From Cotesia glomerata (Eukaryota > Arthropoda > Insecta > Hymenoptera > Braconidae): a stretch of DNA of 64,000 bases. Below, piece after piece: positions 1-12,400 of this stretch. Within the stretch, counting starts at the first letter, position 1. Each line of letters begins with the position of its first letter. The translations under genes were made by a program, and so were the position numbers. The stretch lies in contig NC_058161.1 of the NCBI RefSeq assembly GCF_020080835.1, positions 9,489,297 through 9,553,296 on the forward strand, given 5' to 3'. Under the pieces are notes generated by a model, which saw only the letters and a list, made by a program, of their open reading frames with translations, did no database searches and had not been told where the DNA came from.

Positions 1-32
1 TTTGGATCGGTAGTTTCTTCTAACACGTCCAT
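1..32 (-). CDS. Possible first codons of a gene running off the left edge
   Basis: On the minus strand an ATG at 30-32 opens a frame reading MDVLEETTDPK up to the window edge. The 300 bases upstream of it (about 100-330) are much richer in G+C than the surroundings, as expected of a promoter or 5' UTR. Only 10-11 codons are visible, so no function can be assigned, and the frame could be chance. Confidence 0.3.
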   Translation of the reverse strand, partial: MDVLEETTDP

Positions 33-913
33 ATTAATTAAATCGATTGACTTTTATAATAATATAAGAATAAATGTAAGTGAGGTATTTGAATGACCGT
101 TACAAAACTGTGGGATGATGTGTCTTGGCGTGTGTGCGTTGTTAAAATGAGTTGAAACCAGCTTTGACTGAAATCTCGCCGGCGATTCCTTTGTTGTCAC
201 AAGCCCAACCACGCCGTAACTTGTAACGGTCCTTTACACACGCTCTCTCATTCGTTGATTTTAAAATCCAGAAGTTCTATCCCCGCCAGACAGAGCTACT
301 AGTTACTTTTGCGGAACGGCGGGCTTTTAAATAATTAATTTATCATTAGTATCTACTTTATCATTTATACTTACAAAATGTTTCTAGATATTTTTAATAA
401 GTATAATAACTTAAACTAAAAGTATATCGATAAATTTTAATAATAAAATTTGAACTTATTTTCAAGAACATATTTATTTTTGTCTTATTTTACTTTGTAC
501 ATTATAAAATTAATTATGCTAGTACGATTGACAGATCAATCATTTTTTCTTTTATATACAGTGGAAATTAAATGTTTACATATATTTACGTATATATTTT
601 ACATATAAATTACGCCATATGTAACTTAAAAATATATGCGTCTATAAAACTGATAATATTTTCAATAAAAAAAAGTACACATTTCTAAATTCTCCTAATG
701 CAAGTATCAAGTTTAACTCGAATAAATAAATCTGTTCTAGGATTTACAGGTGGTACTGAACGTTTAAACGATATATAGTCACATGAATGATAAATCTTAA
801 ACTTTAAAAAAAATTCAATAATAATTTACAACATACGATACTAAAAAAAGCTTTTTTTCTCTAATTTCTTGGCTTTTAAAAAGAACAAAATCGTAAGTCA
901 GTTGAAGTTTTCG
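33..913. other. Intergenic, probable promoter at 100-330
   Basis: No supported gene. Bases 100-330 are locally GC-rich, with blocks such as ctcgccggcgatt and ggaacggcgggc, in otherwise AT-rich DNA. This could be the promoter of the gene whose first codons lie at 1-32. Bases 340-900 are plain AT-rich sequence, presumably including downstream sequence of the minus-strand gene that ends at 914. Confidence 0.4.
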
Positions 914-2869
914 CTAGAGAAATTGCTCGCTACTGCTGAAACTCAATTCAAGTAACCGCCAGCATGACCGTGGGTCTAGTTCAGTTGAATCACGACACAG
1001 TACCCAAACATAATTATATCTCATCACTTTATCAGGATCACCTTCCACGACATTATTATTGGAGTCTCTTACACACATTATTTGTTGCGTTTGAAAGCTT
1101 ATCACTAATACCGGCCCCTGGTCCATCATTTTTCCCATCACGAGATCCACATTATCGATGTCTAAAAATAAAAAGAAATATTATAAATAAGTTATAAATT
1201 TTCAATAAATATTAAAAAGCTCAATTGTAAATATTAAATTACCAAGAATTTTATTGTCCAATCGGTAACCTAATTTTTTTGCCGTATTCAAAGGCTGTGA
1301 AATTATGTTATATGGACCTTCGTGACACCAATCTTTTAATATCTCCAAGTCTCCTCGAATCATAGCTTCTAGTATATTAGGTATTATATCAGTTTCACAG
1401 TCTTTCAAAAAATTAATTTTGTCGAAATTTGGATCTATTTTACATATTTCGGTCAATGTTTCAGAAAGTTCTGTTTTTTGAAACAAACCACCCATCATAT
1501 CTGTTACTTTTTCAGTTAGTAACCTTGAGGCGCGTATTACTGAATTTTCGGACTCTTCATACTTCATTTTCCAATCCAAAACTTTATTGACGTATGGATT
1601 ATTGTCCTTAAAAAAAAAAAAAAAAAAAAAAAAAAATGGAAATAATTGATAAAGTACAAAAATATTTTGTTAAAATAGTAAGTAAATCAAAGTACCTTAA
1701 AGTTTTGCCAAGATTGAGAAAATTTTGAGTCTTTATGTAATTCTACATTCTTATCTTGATCATTAGCTTCAACTATTGTATCTTCTCTCTCCAAAATTTC
1801 TTTACGTTTTCTTAATTTTTTTAAAGGAACATAAACATGATCCCGCATACCATTGTTATCCAACTCTTTGCGTACAACTTCAGCAGTCTGGGAAATTGTT
1901 CGAAACGTACTAGTTTTACTAATAGCTTGACTTTTTTCAGAAATCGACTCAGCAGCCCCCTTGGCTGATTTTGAAATTTCTTCACCCAACTGACCCGCTT
2001 TTTTACCAAGCTCCGTTTTGCTAGCTTCCTCTATCACTCCTTGAACTTTTTCCTTAAGTACATCTAATTTTTCTTTTAATACTTCTGATCCTTTAGAAGC
2101 TTCAGACTCAACAGTATGAAATTTCTGTCTCGCTGATTTCAATGCTTCTGACTGTTCTAACTTTTCAGCTTCTTCGCGGAATTTTTTAAGCGATTCCTTC
2201 ATATCTTTATTTTTCTGCATTTCTTGCTTAATATTATCAAAAAATTGAGAAAAGAAATTTGGTCTTCTAGCTTGATTACTGTAATACCTCAATTGATTAT
2301 TTGATCCTACAACAAACGGTGTTATTGTTCTTTCAGGTAATTGTATCAATAAACATTCCTTGAAACCACAATAAATTTTTCTTCTTCTTTGCGTCGCCTT
2401 TGTAAGATCTGCGAGACTGGTCCTGCATGCTATTAGATTTCGAAGCTGTAATAATTAAATTTTAATTATTGACTTTTGAATAAATTCTTACTGAGATAAG
2501 ACAACAAATTTCATCATTTGCCTTATAAATAAAAAAAAAATAAAATATTTCCAAGTACAAACCATCATAATGATTAAAAAATAAAATTATATTTACATGA
2601 ACTATTCATTTATTAAAAATAATCGATGAGTCATATTTTTAATATTAAATAAATAAAAATAAAGTTATATACAAAAATGAGAAATGTTTAACCATGAGGA
2701 TAAAACCATAAGAACATAACCTCCTTCATGTACAACAATTCCGATTCACATATTTTTAAATAAAAAAAAACCATTTTAAATATTCATAAAATAATAAAAA
2801 ATGTTAAACAATTGTTAATAGTATAAATTAGAAATATGTCTTCAGTTATTAATCAATAATATTTACCAT
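914..2869 (-). CDS. TIMM44: Mitochondrial import inner membrane translocase subunit TIM44
   Basis: TIM44 anchors mitochondrial Hsp70 to the TIM23 channel and helps drive preproteins into the matrix. Coding exons, 5' to 3', are 2445-1696, 1606-1243 and 1161-914 (1362 nt, 454 codons including stop), preceded by a tiny first exon. Two candidate first exons both keep phase 0: ATG ATG at 2568-2563, or a lone ATG at 2869-2867 followed by a better GTAAAT donor. The protein starts with an arginine-rich, acid-poor stretch (RNLIACRTSLADLTKATQRR) typical of a matrix presequence. A lysine/glutamate-rich coiled coil follows (residues about 45-150). The C-terminal Tim44 domain has the family blocks DNNPYVNKVLDWKMKY, VTDMMGGLFQKTELSE, CETDIIPNILEAMI and DLVMGKMMDQGPVLVISFQ. 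At about 455 aa it matches the usual length. It appears intact. Confidence 0.93.
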
Positions 2870-3561
2870 TTTATCGTCAACTTTTTCCGAACTTTATTAA
2901 ATAATTCCGAAAAGGGACTGACAACTCTCTAGTTAAAATATTAAGTTACTAGAAATACTTTTTCAAAAGTTTTATAACCTGCAATAAGTTACTAGATCAA
3001 CATATTGTTATATCCGATGATATAATAGATGTCGTTTTGATGCATTACGCGGCAAATTCACTATAATTTGAATTATTTAATTTAATTTATAATAAATTAT
3101 ATATTATAAATAATGCATTTTGTTTATATACAAAATTGTTGTAGCACATAATTTAAAAGTTTAGTAATCTCTTTAAACAAACAATCAACAAACTAACTTT
3201 GTCAACATTTCTCAGAACTATAAAAGTACCAGAATAAGCTTGCTCGTGTTACTCGACAAATGAACCTTTGTGAAAACTAATAAAAGAAAAGCCATGTGTT
3301 AAATGTCCTTCAAGGGTTTGTTAGTTACATACACATTTTCGTTAAGCATTTTCAAGAGGTCGTAAATTATAAAATAGAATAAGACCATAAAACCAAGCCA
3401 ACAATAATACTATTCGTTAAATAAATAACTGACAAACTATTGAAGTTACGTTTAATAACTAAATAATAGTTAATATTTAATCAAAAAGGGACAATATCTG
3501 ATATTAATTAATAAACCAAAATAATAATTAATCTGCAATACATATATTAAATTTAAACGTA
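2870..3561. other. Intergenic, AT-rich
   Basis: No gene supported. AT-rich sequence upstream of the TIMM44 first exon. A promoter is expected here, but I recognise no clear core element. Confidence 0.4.
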
Positions 3562-4206
3562 TTAACCCTTCAGCACTGTCGCAAAACGATTTACTATCAT
3601 TACTCGCACGATGACACTGTAAATCCAAATGTTTTAAAAGTGACTACAAATGGGCATTTAACATAGGAAATTTAAAACACGTGAAAGTGTTTTAAAAGTG
3701 ACTACAATGCTTTAAGATAGGAACAAAACACATTATGTGTGTTTTGTTAAAACACTTGGATTTACAGTGGAGAAAAACTATCACGCCTTTTGTGGAAGCA
3801 CACGCATGCTTATAGTCCCTTTAATTTAAAAAATCTCAAACAAGATAAATTTTTTAAAACAAAAAAAAATTGACTTATTTAAAAATAATATTTAATAATA
3901 ATACATCCAAACACAAATGCACTCTTACGGAACCTCCGAACTATACCGATCAGACCCGATTTTTTTAATTCTGACCCCTCTACTTTACTATTGCGATGAG
4001 AAAATATCTCACAGAGTTAATAAAATTTATTTTATTTTTTTATAGTATAGAACAATTAAAATAATAATATTGCAATCTGAAATAATATTAATTTTTTGGC
4101 AGGTAGAAAAAAAATCACATAGTCATTCCATTTGAAATTTGAAAGAAAATTTGAGTTATTGATGAGCGTGAGAGAAAATCTCATAGCGAGAGTGCTGAAG
4201 GGTTAA
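3562..4206. mobile_element. piggyBac-type MITE, copy A (645 bp)
   Basis: Both ends carry TTAA followed by CCCTTCAGCACT: TTAA at 3562-3565, and the inverted end finishing in TTAA at 4203-4206. The first 21 bases of the two ends agree at 20 positions. TTAA target duplication with a CCC start is the known signature of piggyBac elements. The interior has no transposase reading frame, so it is non-autonomous. A second inverted repeat (CACTGTAAATCC at 3615, GGATTTACAGTG ending 3769) is nested inside. Related 116-bp copies lie at 29579-29694 and 31659-31774. Confidence 0.75.
3615..3769. repeat. Nested inverted repeat inside MITE copy A
   Basis: The ends CACTGTAAATCCAA (from 3615) and TTGGATTTACAGTG (to 3769) are inverted copies that match over about 22 of 23 bases. 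The interior contains a direct repeat of tttaaaagtgactacaa (near 3634 and 3691). It may be a second small element inserted into the first. No target duplication is obvious. Confidence 0.6.
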
Positions 4207-4971
4207 TCATAATAGTTTAATAAGTAACATTTATAAATAATATCTAACTTGTAACTATGATAGATAAACTTTACATAATTATATTTATAACATTTATAAC
4301 AATTTAGTAATAATAATAATATTAGTAATAACAATAATTTAAATAATGTTCTAAAGTTAATACTTTTGTTAATGCATAAGTCACAAGAATTTAAGATATA
4401 ATTGTGAGCTCAGGTATGTATTTGTGTATGTACCAAATAAAATATATGTAGGCACAGACATGGACGAGAATGAGTATTAGTGTATAAGTTCGAATAAGTA
4501 TTAGTATATACGTTATAATAAGTATAAGATGTAATAGAATAAGTATTGGTTTGAAACATAGAGGGGGAAGTGAAGCAGGGAAACACCGACTTCGAGCCGA
4601 TACTTTGTAACTTCACTTCTCCCTGAGAGCTGTAACCGAGCACTTGCTGTAACTGAAACCACTGAATAAAATTAAGCTCTCTGATAATTATTATTTATCA
4701 TTTAAAACAGTCCATCTAACTAAATTTTTCCCTTTTCTTTAACTTAATTTAACAAATTTCATTATCAAAAATAAATTAATAAACAACAAATAAATTTAAA
4801 TTGATCCCACGTGACTATAACTCACATCTCAGTCCAGAAGAGGCGTTACGAGCAATCTAGTGACCTTGCTGGACATAACAATATGATTGATGTACTCACT
4901 TTTAAACACCACGTGCATTGTAAAGTGTTTTTTTTTAAATAAATAAAGTTATTGGCAATAAATAAAAAAAA
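4207..4971. other. Intergenic with a degenerate tandem and a hairpin
   Basis: Bases 4465-4560 hold a degenerate run of gaataagtattagt-like units. A hairpin pairs gggggaagtgaag (about 4563) with cttcacttctccc (about 4611). The open frame across this stretch on the minus strand has no family resemblance and follows the repeat, so I do not call it a gene. The PAK1IP1 promoter is presumably just upstream of 4972. Confidence 0.4.
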
Positions 4972-6266
4972 ATGACAGAAGACTTTGAAATCATTGTTGG
5001 GACCTATGAACAATTTTTACTTGGTTACAAAGTTATAAAAGAAGAGAAAGTGCGTAATTATTTATAATTATTTATAAAAAAAATCTATATTATTGATAGG
5101 TTAACTTTTGTTGATTTTTTATTTCGATATGAAATTAATAAATATAATTTTATTTTTAGAAATATAGATTAGAACGGAGTTTTGCAACAAAAGACCATGT
5201 TGCTAGTATCAGGACAACATCATCTATAAAACATTATCTAGCGTCAGGGGCTGCTGATGATTGTATCAATATATACGACATGAAACGTCGTACTGAATCC
5301 GGAAAATTAATGCATCATAATGGTAATTATTGTATTTCTGATAATTATTTTTATTGTTATTTTTGATACTAACAGTGGTATCTGTATCTAGATAAAATTC
5401 TTAAGTGTAATTAGAATTTCGGATAACCATATACTGTGAATATCTTGCGTGATTTAAATTTTTGATCCACATTATAGATAAAATTTTATCACTATTTCAT
5501 TGTGCCTGCAAATAACTCCATGACTCTCATTCATGCAGATTGAATAAATATTTTCCTCAAATCGATTGATATTTATTTTTATTTTCAACATGTAGGTACA
5601 GTAAACTGTGTATCATTCACACCAGATGCTACTCATCTTGTTAGTTGTAGCAGCGATGGAAGTATTGCAGTCGTAAGATGCGGTAATTGGCAGTTGGAGA
5701 AGCATTGGACATCAGCTCACAAAAATTCTGAAGTAAATACTCTAGCAATTCATCCAACTGGTAAATGTACATTATCAGTAGGTACTGATGGAGTATTGCG
5801 TTTATGGAATCTCGTAAATGGACATCACGCTTATGCGATTAATTTGGTCCCTAGACTGAAATTGCAAGCTAAAAATATTACTGTATTACAATGGAGTCCA
5901 GATGGTGAAAAATATTTAATGGCAGCAAATAATCAACTGGACGTTTACTCTCGTTCTACGGCTGGTATCTGTGCTGAAGTGACGTTTGACGTAAAAATTG
6001 TCTGCGTTGAATTTATCAACGACAATGTCATTGTTATTGGACATGAAAACGGCACATTGAGAATTTATGACATAGAGGAGCAGTCAGAACTTTTAAAAAC
6101 AGTTGGTCATGATTCACGAGTTAAATGTCTCAAACACAGAGGGAATTTTATTGTTTCATCGTCAAGCTCTGGAGAAGTTAAAGTTTGGAAATACGTAAAA
6201 CAAAAATTGAAAATGTTAACAAAGGCAACGTGTGACGCGAGAATAACTTGTATGACATTGACATAA
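4972..6266 (+). CDS. PAK1IP1: PAK1-interacting protein 1-like WD-repeat protein
   Basis: Exons are 4972-5049, 5160-5322 and 5596-6266 (912 nt, 303 aa plus stop), all with GT/AG borders. The protein opens with EIIVGTYEQFLLGYKV and then runs through WD-type repeats, e.g. SCSSDGSIAVVR, SVGTDGVLRLWNL, VIGHENGTLRIYD and VSSSSSGEVKVWKY. This order and the short length fit PAK1IP1 (yeast Mak11), a nucleolar factor needed for 60S ribosomal subunit assembly that was first described as an inhibitor of p21-activated kinase. Human PAK1IP1 is longer (about 390 aa) because of a lysine-rich tail that is absent here. AATAAA lies at 6271, just after the stop. Confidence 0.85.
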
Positions 6267-6492
6267 TTATAATAAATTTATTTGATAATATTTTTAAATC
6301 GTAAATTTACGATATTATTTATATAATACAAATTTTTAACTAAAATTTTCTATCTACATTACCATTTATCATTAATTATTATTTTATTATTATTATTAAT
6401 CATTAATTATTAAATATTTACAAAAAAAAGTAATTAATAGTAAAATCACGTTTATGTACAATTGGTCCTTATTATAAACTTCTAAAACACAA

Positions 6493-9400
6493 TTACCAAA
6501 GCACACATTTCTGTGGAGGATTCATGGGACTCCCCAAAGGACATTTCCAAGCTTTAGCAAAATCTAAATTATTTGAAAGTGTACCAATCACACGGAAATG
6601 ATTGGGTGCGTGAGCTCCCTCAATAAGTTTGGACTTTAAAGCGCCATTGGTATAGTTTCCACACCATATTTGAGCGAATCCCAGAAAGAATAGTTGATCT
6701 TGTGAATAATCAGCTAGGCCAGGTAGAGCTTGAGGACTTGAATTTCTAGCTTTCAATCTCTTGTACGCTCGATAAGCCTCGCGGATACCTCCATTGTCAG
6801 CAATATTCTCACTTTGGGTGTTTATTCCATTGACCTTAAAAATAAAAAAATAATAAAATACTCTTGACATCTTAAATCAAGGCTCTTATCAAGAGATGGC
6901 ATGTCTCCTTACCGTAAAATTATTACTAAGCTCCGGCAAATGATAGTTACTATATTGTTTAATGATACACTCAACTTTCTCGTGGTAATGTTGCAATGTC
7001 TCATCACTCCACCACTGACGTAGATTGCCATTCTCGTCATATCTACGACCTAATGTACAAAACCGAATGTATTATTAACTTTTATGATAATTTAGTCATT
7101 AAAATAGTCTGATATATTTCAATATTATTATTAGTATCAATATCGGAGTCAACCTTGATCGTCGAATCCATGTGTCAGTTCGTGACCCATTATCGCTCCC
7201 ATCGCTCCATAATTGATAGATCTACATAATAAAAAAGAAGAAAAAAAATTTTATCTTTTGTAAGCATGAAAAAATTGTTACATAAATATTTTAACTCACT
7301 CTAATCCATTTCCATAGAAAGGTGGATGAAGAATTCCGGCTGGGAATGCTATGTAAATATTTTTAGTTATTAAAATATTTCTTACTTTGAATAAAAAATA
7401 TATACTTACTGACTGAATTTAAAATTGCGCTGTAAAAAGCATTAACAGTTGTGCCAGTGGAAATCCAACGGTCTTTATCAGGTTTTTCTTTCAGACTACT
7501 AAGTGTTTTGTTCGTGCCGACGTCAGTAAGTTTTAGAAATGTATCAAATAGTTGTCCTTCAATTACTTCAGCCTACAATAAAATTTTGCGCATTTTTTTT
7601 TTTTTTATATACTCAACTGTTATATTTATTTAAATACTGAGTAGTATAATCAAATTTACCCCATCATAAAATTCATCCAACTTTTGAGGATCCATAATCC
7701 ACTCAGGAAATCCTACGAAAGGTCTCATTGCATTTAATTTTTTATGTGCTCTCGCTCGTGTACCGATATCCATCCACTCCAATTCAGTAACCATTTCGTC
7801 AAATGCCGCTCGAATATCTAATAACATCTCTAATGCCTATAAAAAAAAAAATATTCGAATATTTTGAATTTATTATTTGATTGATTTCAAATTTAAATCA
7901 ATAATGAACCTTTTCTTTGGCCTGCTCATTAAAGTGTCTTTGTACATATAAATAAGTGAGAGCCATTCCAAAATTAGAATTCACATTTCCCGTGCATCCT
8001 TTCCATCTTGGAGTTTTTTCCTTAAGACCATATACTTTTTGTGAAAATTGAAAACCAAGGTCACGAAACTTTTGTAATGTCAAAGGCGCAATTGTTGAAT
8101 ACACGCTCCACCAAACGTAACGAGCTGCATCATTTAACGAAAAAATTAGTTAACTCGGTCACCAAATAAGTTAAAGAATAATAACAAGTATAACAGCATC
8201 CAATATTAAATATTAGCTATGTAAATTAATACTAGACTAGATAGCTTTTATGACCCATATGGCCTCTTTTGATTGCAGAGTACTTTTTTAGCTTATTAAA
8301 GATACTGATAAACAAATTAAAAGTTCTCTATGAATTTATCGTATAAAAATAAACTTAAAAAATAAATAATGAATAAAGAAATATTTCCATCCAAAAAATA
8401 AATAAAAAAGTATTAACCAATAGTAGCAGGAGGTGTATCATCTAAAAGCAGTGGTAGCTTCTGCAAGTACAGCAAATCCATTATGATAACACGATCCGTA
8501 ATAGCGTCAATTTCAACGTCTGTGTTCTCAAAAACAGCATCAACATATCGCGTCCAATTCCACTTTAAAAAATTAAAAAAAAAATATATAATTTATAAGT
8601 ATTCATCTCACAAATTAAAATTATATTAATTTTGAAAAAATGCAAATTAAAAAAATATTTTTCTTCATACCTCGGTCGAAAGTACGTACTTTCCTTCCTA
8701 ATGGCAGGAATGAAAGTTTAACATTTACACCCTGTGAGAAGTACACGCGCGCTCTCTATAACAGCGGGAGGAAAAAATTTCTCATGCGTAATTACACCCG
8801 CAACTAGGGACTATTTATTCTGTCGCTATAACAAATTGTTAACCGCTGTCATTTCTGTTGCTACCTTCAATCTTAATAATAATTATTAATGTTGTTTTGT
8901 CGTCTGTTAATTTAATATCAAAGTACTATTAAAGTCAATTCAATACTCCTACCAATAAACCATCGTCAGAATGCTTATCTACAAATTTAAATTTGAATGA
9001 TCAAATTATGAATTATCAAAACTGTATATTTAGTGGAGATACGATTTTTAATTGCTCTAATATCAAGTTCGAAAACTGTGTTTTTTATGGAAGTATTATT
9101 AATAATTGTGATCATTCAATTGAAAATGAAAACGATAAAAAAAAACGCAATAAGAGTTTTTAGCTTATAATATGTTTTGTTTTATAAATTTTATAATAAC
9201 TAATATAATTTGTTAACTTAATGAAAATGAATAATACATCTTTGATAAAATGAAATTAATTTATTACACTGAGAAAAAAAATACTTTTACTCAATTAACA
9301 ATTTCTTGGTACAAGAAATTCGATGACGATCAAATATTCTATTATTATTAATCATTAATTTCTGAAGAGAAGAGCATCAATAGTTATCTTTAAATAATAG

Positions 9401-12400
9401 ATAAACAAGAGAATAGCTTTATTTAAATGAAGTGAAAATTATTTGAATCAATTTAACTAGTTCTTGAGCTAAAATATACATTTTTGAAAATTTTCAAGAA
9501 CATGAATTCTTGTATCAAGAAAATTTTCTTAATAAAAGTATTTTTTTTTCTCAGTGTATTAAAAAATATGACCAGACTTGACTCTTCGAATGTATTTGAT
9601 GCCTGCCCCCAGGACCAGCAGCACTCGCTTCGCTCGTGCTGCAAATGTCGGGGCAGGCATCACAACATACTTATCAACATTTAAAGTTAAAAAAAATAAA
9701 ATTAATAACGTACTTTCGACCGGCTATGAAGAAAAATCGTATACACCTCGGCTTCGCCTCGGGCATAATGACGCGCAGGGCCGATAATTCAACTTTCGGC
9801 CCTTGTAGTGTAATATACTATTTTTACCTTGACGGCATGAAGATCCGTCAATTGTTGAAGTTCATCAATACTAACGTCATGAAGTAAATGATTAGAGCTT
9901 CTCCTTTCTTCTGGCGTTTCCATAATTTTAGCGATCTTAGTGCTTATATTTAGAATTTCATTGGCAAAGCTTGCACTTTTGTCTCCAACTCCCGCTAATT
10001 CTACCATAGACTTGACGTAGTGCTTATACTCAGTCAATTCGGACTCAAATCTTATTGGATCTAAAAGATAACGTTCACTAAACCCTGGTGATACTTGTTC
10101 CATCATCATGCGGTTTCTTGAAGTATTTCTTACATCCTCGCTAATGTAAAAATTTAAAAAAAGATTGAGTCCTAAATATCTCTGCGCAGTACCAGCTATA
10201 GTAGACCAGTCAAGGTCAATTAGTTCATCATCAAATATCGGCTCTTTCGGAAGTCCTAGTTTTTTTAGAACTTTATACATTGGTGTTAATCCAAGACTTT
10301 CGACCTTTGCTGAAATAAAATATTTACAATAATTGACCTGATATTTATATTTGAAATATAAACCACATTATTGAACTCTTATCAATATCACACGAGTTAC
10401 TTTTAAAAATAGAAGTTCAAGGGTTGAAAAATATCAATACCTGTGTCCATGCACGTTTTGTAAAGTTTTCTAGCAAGTTTAACCGGTCTTAGATCATTAT
10501 TTTTGTCAGGTTCTTCTAAAAGTACCCTCAAGTTTTGAAGTAAATCCTCACGAAGAAGGCTTAACTGATCCCAAGAAGTTTGACTTTGTGGAATAGGATG
10601 CCTCGCAATCCATCCCTCGCATGCAAACTTGTAGAAATCATCACACGGATCTGTGGTTTTATTTATAGCCTCGATTATCCTTGCGGCTGCAAAGTCAAAT
10701 AATTACATAATTCAAGGATTCATTTTATAGTAAAAAGTTTCTATACTCTTGCAATTAATAATACATTTGCTGTAAATATTTTGTTATTCAACCATTATTT
10801 TTTGTAATCAATGAGATTACTGATAATGATCGCCCATTTAAAACATTGATTTAATTAATGAATGAGTTAATGAACCGTTACCTGTTTTAATACACTCATC
10901 ACTCTGGCACATCTCTTTATATTCTTCTTTACGGAAAACTGCCATTTGCAAGGTCAACGTTGCGACTAATGCAATCACCGCAACTACTAACAAGCCTACC
11001 ACTATTACCAATCGGGTTTCTTTCCGTGATTTTTTCTCGTCCCATGTATACCTAAAATATAATGTTTATTAAATTAATACAACATTGTCTCGATTATAAA
11101 ACATAAATTCAAAAATTTATTCAGTAAATTAATAATTAATGGCTTAATAAATTTTCAGGAAGACATACCAAGGAACGTCCGACTGTTTGGCTTCCTCGGG
11201 GTTCCTTTCATTGTTCTCTGGGTCGTTTACCTATCAATACAATACATGAATATTGAGATTAACATCCGACAAGTCTAATAATAAATAAAACCTGATGGAT
11301 AATTTTAGAAACATTTTTTAAAATTAGTATAATAGAATTATAGGTTTAGTATTAATTTGATAATAATAGTATCAACGATAAATGGGTAATAAATAAAAAA
11401 TTTTGCTGAATAATCATCACAATTATATAATCGTAGGTGCAGTGTATCAATTTCCTGTGTGTATATGTAAGAAAAAAATAGCAATAAATAAAATATGTAG
11501 ACCAGGGTCAAAGTGTATTTGGAACGATGATCGAAGGCTTCACCTCGCCCTGGAATCATCACGATGTCATCAACTACAACTAACCATTGCCCTCAATATC
11601 CTGTACTAGTCCCTAGACAATGATACCATTGTGATAAAAGATGATGACAAGTAAGTGTTCCAAGAGAGAAAGATAATAAGAATCGAAAGAAAAAAAGAAC
11701 CATAATGATTATTGATAATTAAATGATCTTGATGAAAATCACGATAATGATGAACATAAGGATTATGCCAATTATCAACCTTTCAACATTTTTGTTATTA
11801 ATAAGTATAAAATTTATGAACTTATCAATGCCAGCAGCACCAACAACATCTCTATAATAAAATAATAGGTAATTAATTTTCCATACTACTATGTACTGCT
11901 TATAACGAGAACCTTGGAGTTAAATTTATATGAAAATAAGTATCGATTGTTATTTTTAAGAAATTAGTCTCCACTAAATACCGCCAGCTCGCTGAGAGTT
12001 TTCAATTCCGACAAGTGGCTAGATATATTTTTTTTTTTTATTTTAGTTATGGAGTTTCTTCATATGTTTTTGGTTAAAAACCTCTTGCTGATGAACTCAT
12101 CTAAAGTGGATAATCAAAAAAAATCTATTAAAACATTTTTAATGCGTCGTCTGTTTTTCATACTCGTGAGAAAGAATTTTAATGATTTTCATCTTTTCTT
12201 TATCATTTTATTATTTATTAAAAATAAAAGAAAAAAGGAAGATTTCTAAACAAAATAAAAAAAGATAAATAGTAATATTGTTTTCTAATACTCATTTGGA
12301 GGCGTTGATAATTAATTGCAATAATTATATGATTGTTGCCGGGTAATTATTTTCTATTGTTAATAATCACTCGGTATCAACTAGCAATAAATATAATCTT

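Larger units (their letters stand above)
8657..9737. mobile_element. DNA-transposon remnant in a neprilysin intron
   Basis: Inverted ends are seen at 8657-8687 (tttttcttcatacctcggtc, gaaagtacgt) and 9706-9736 (acgtactttcgaccgg, ctatgaagaaaaa), matching over roughly 28 bases with a few mismatches. The element is about 1.08 kb and sits wholly inside an intron. It contains a short coding-like frame (about 8938-9163), a second MITE (9265-9558) and a GC-rich hairpin (9598-9661). No full transposase is visible, so it would be non-autonomous. Confidence 0.55.

Noticed and set aside
1612..1636. Poly-A run as sign of a processed pseudogene
   Set aside because: It lies within a TIMM44 intron, with no coding sequence attached.
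4410..4643. Minus-strand frame with Tyr/Thr/Asn repeats
   Set aside because: It follows a degenerate tandem DNA repeat and a hairpin and has no family features.
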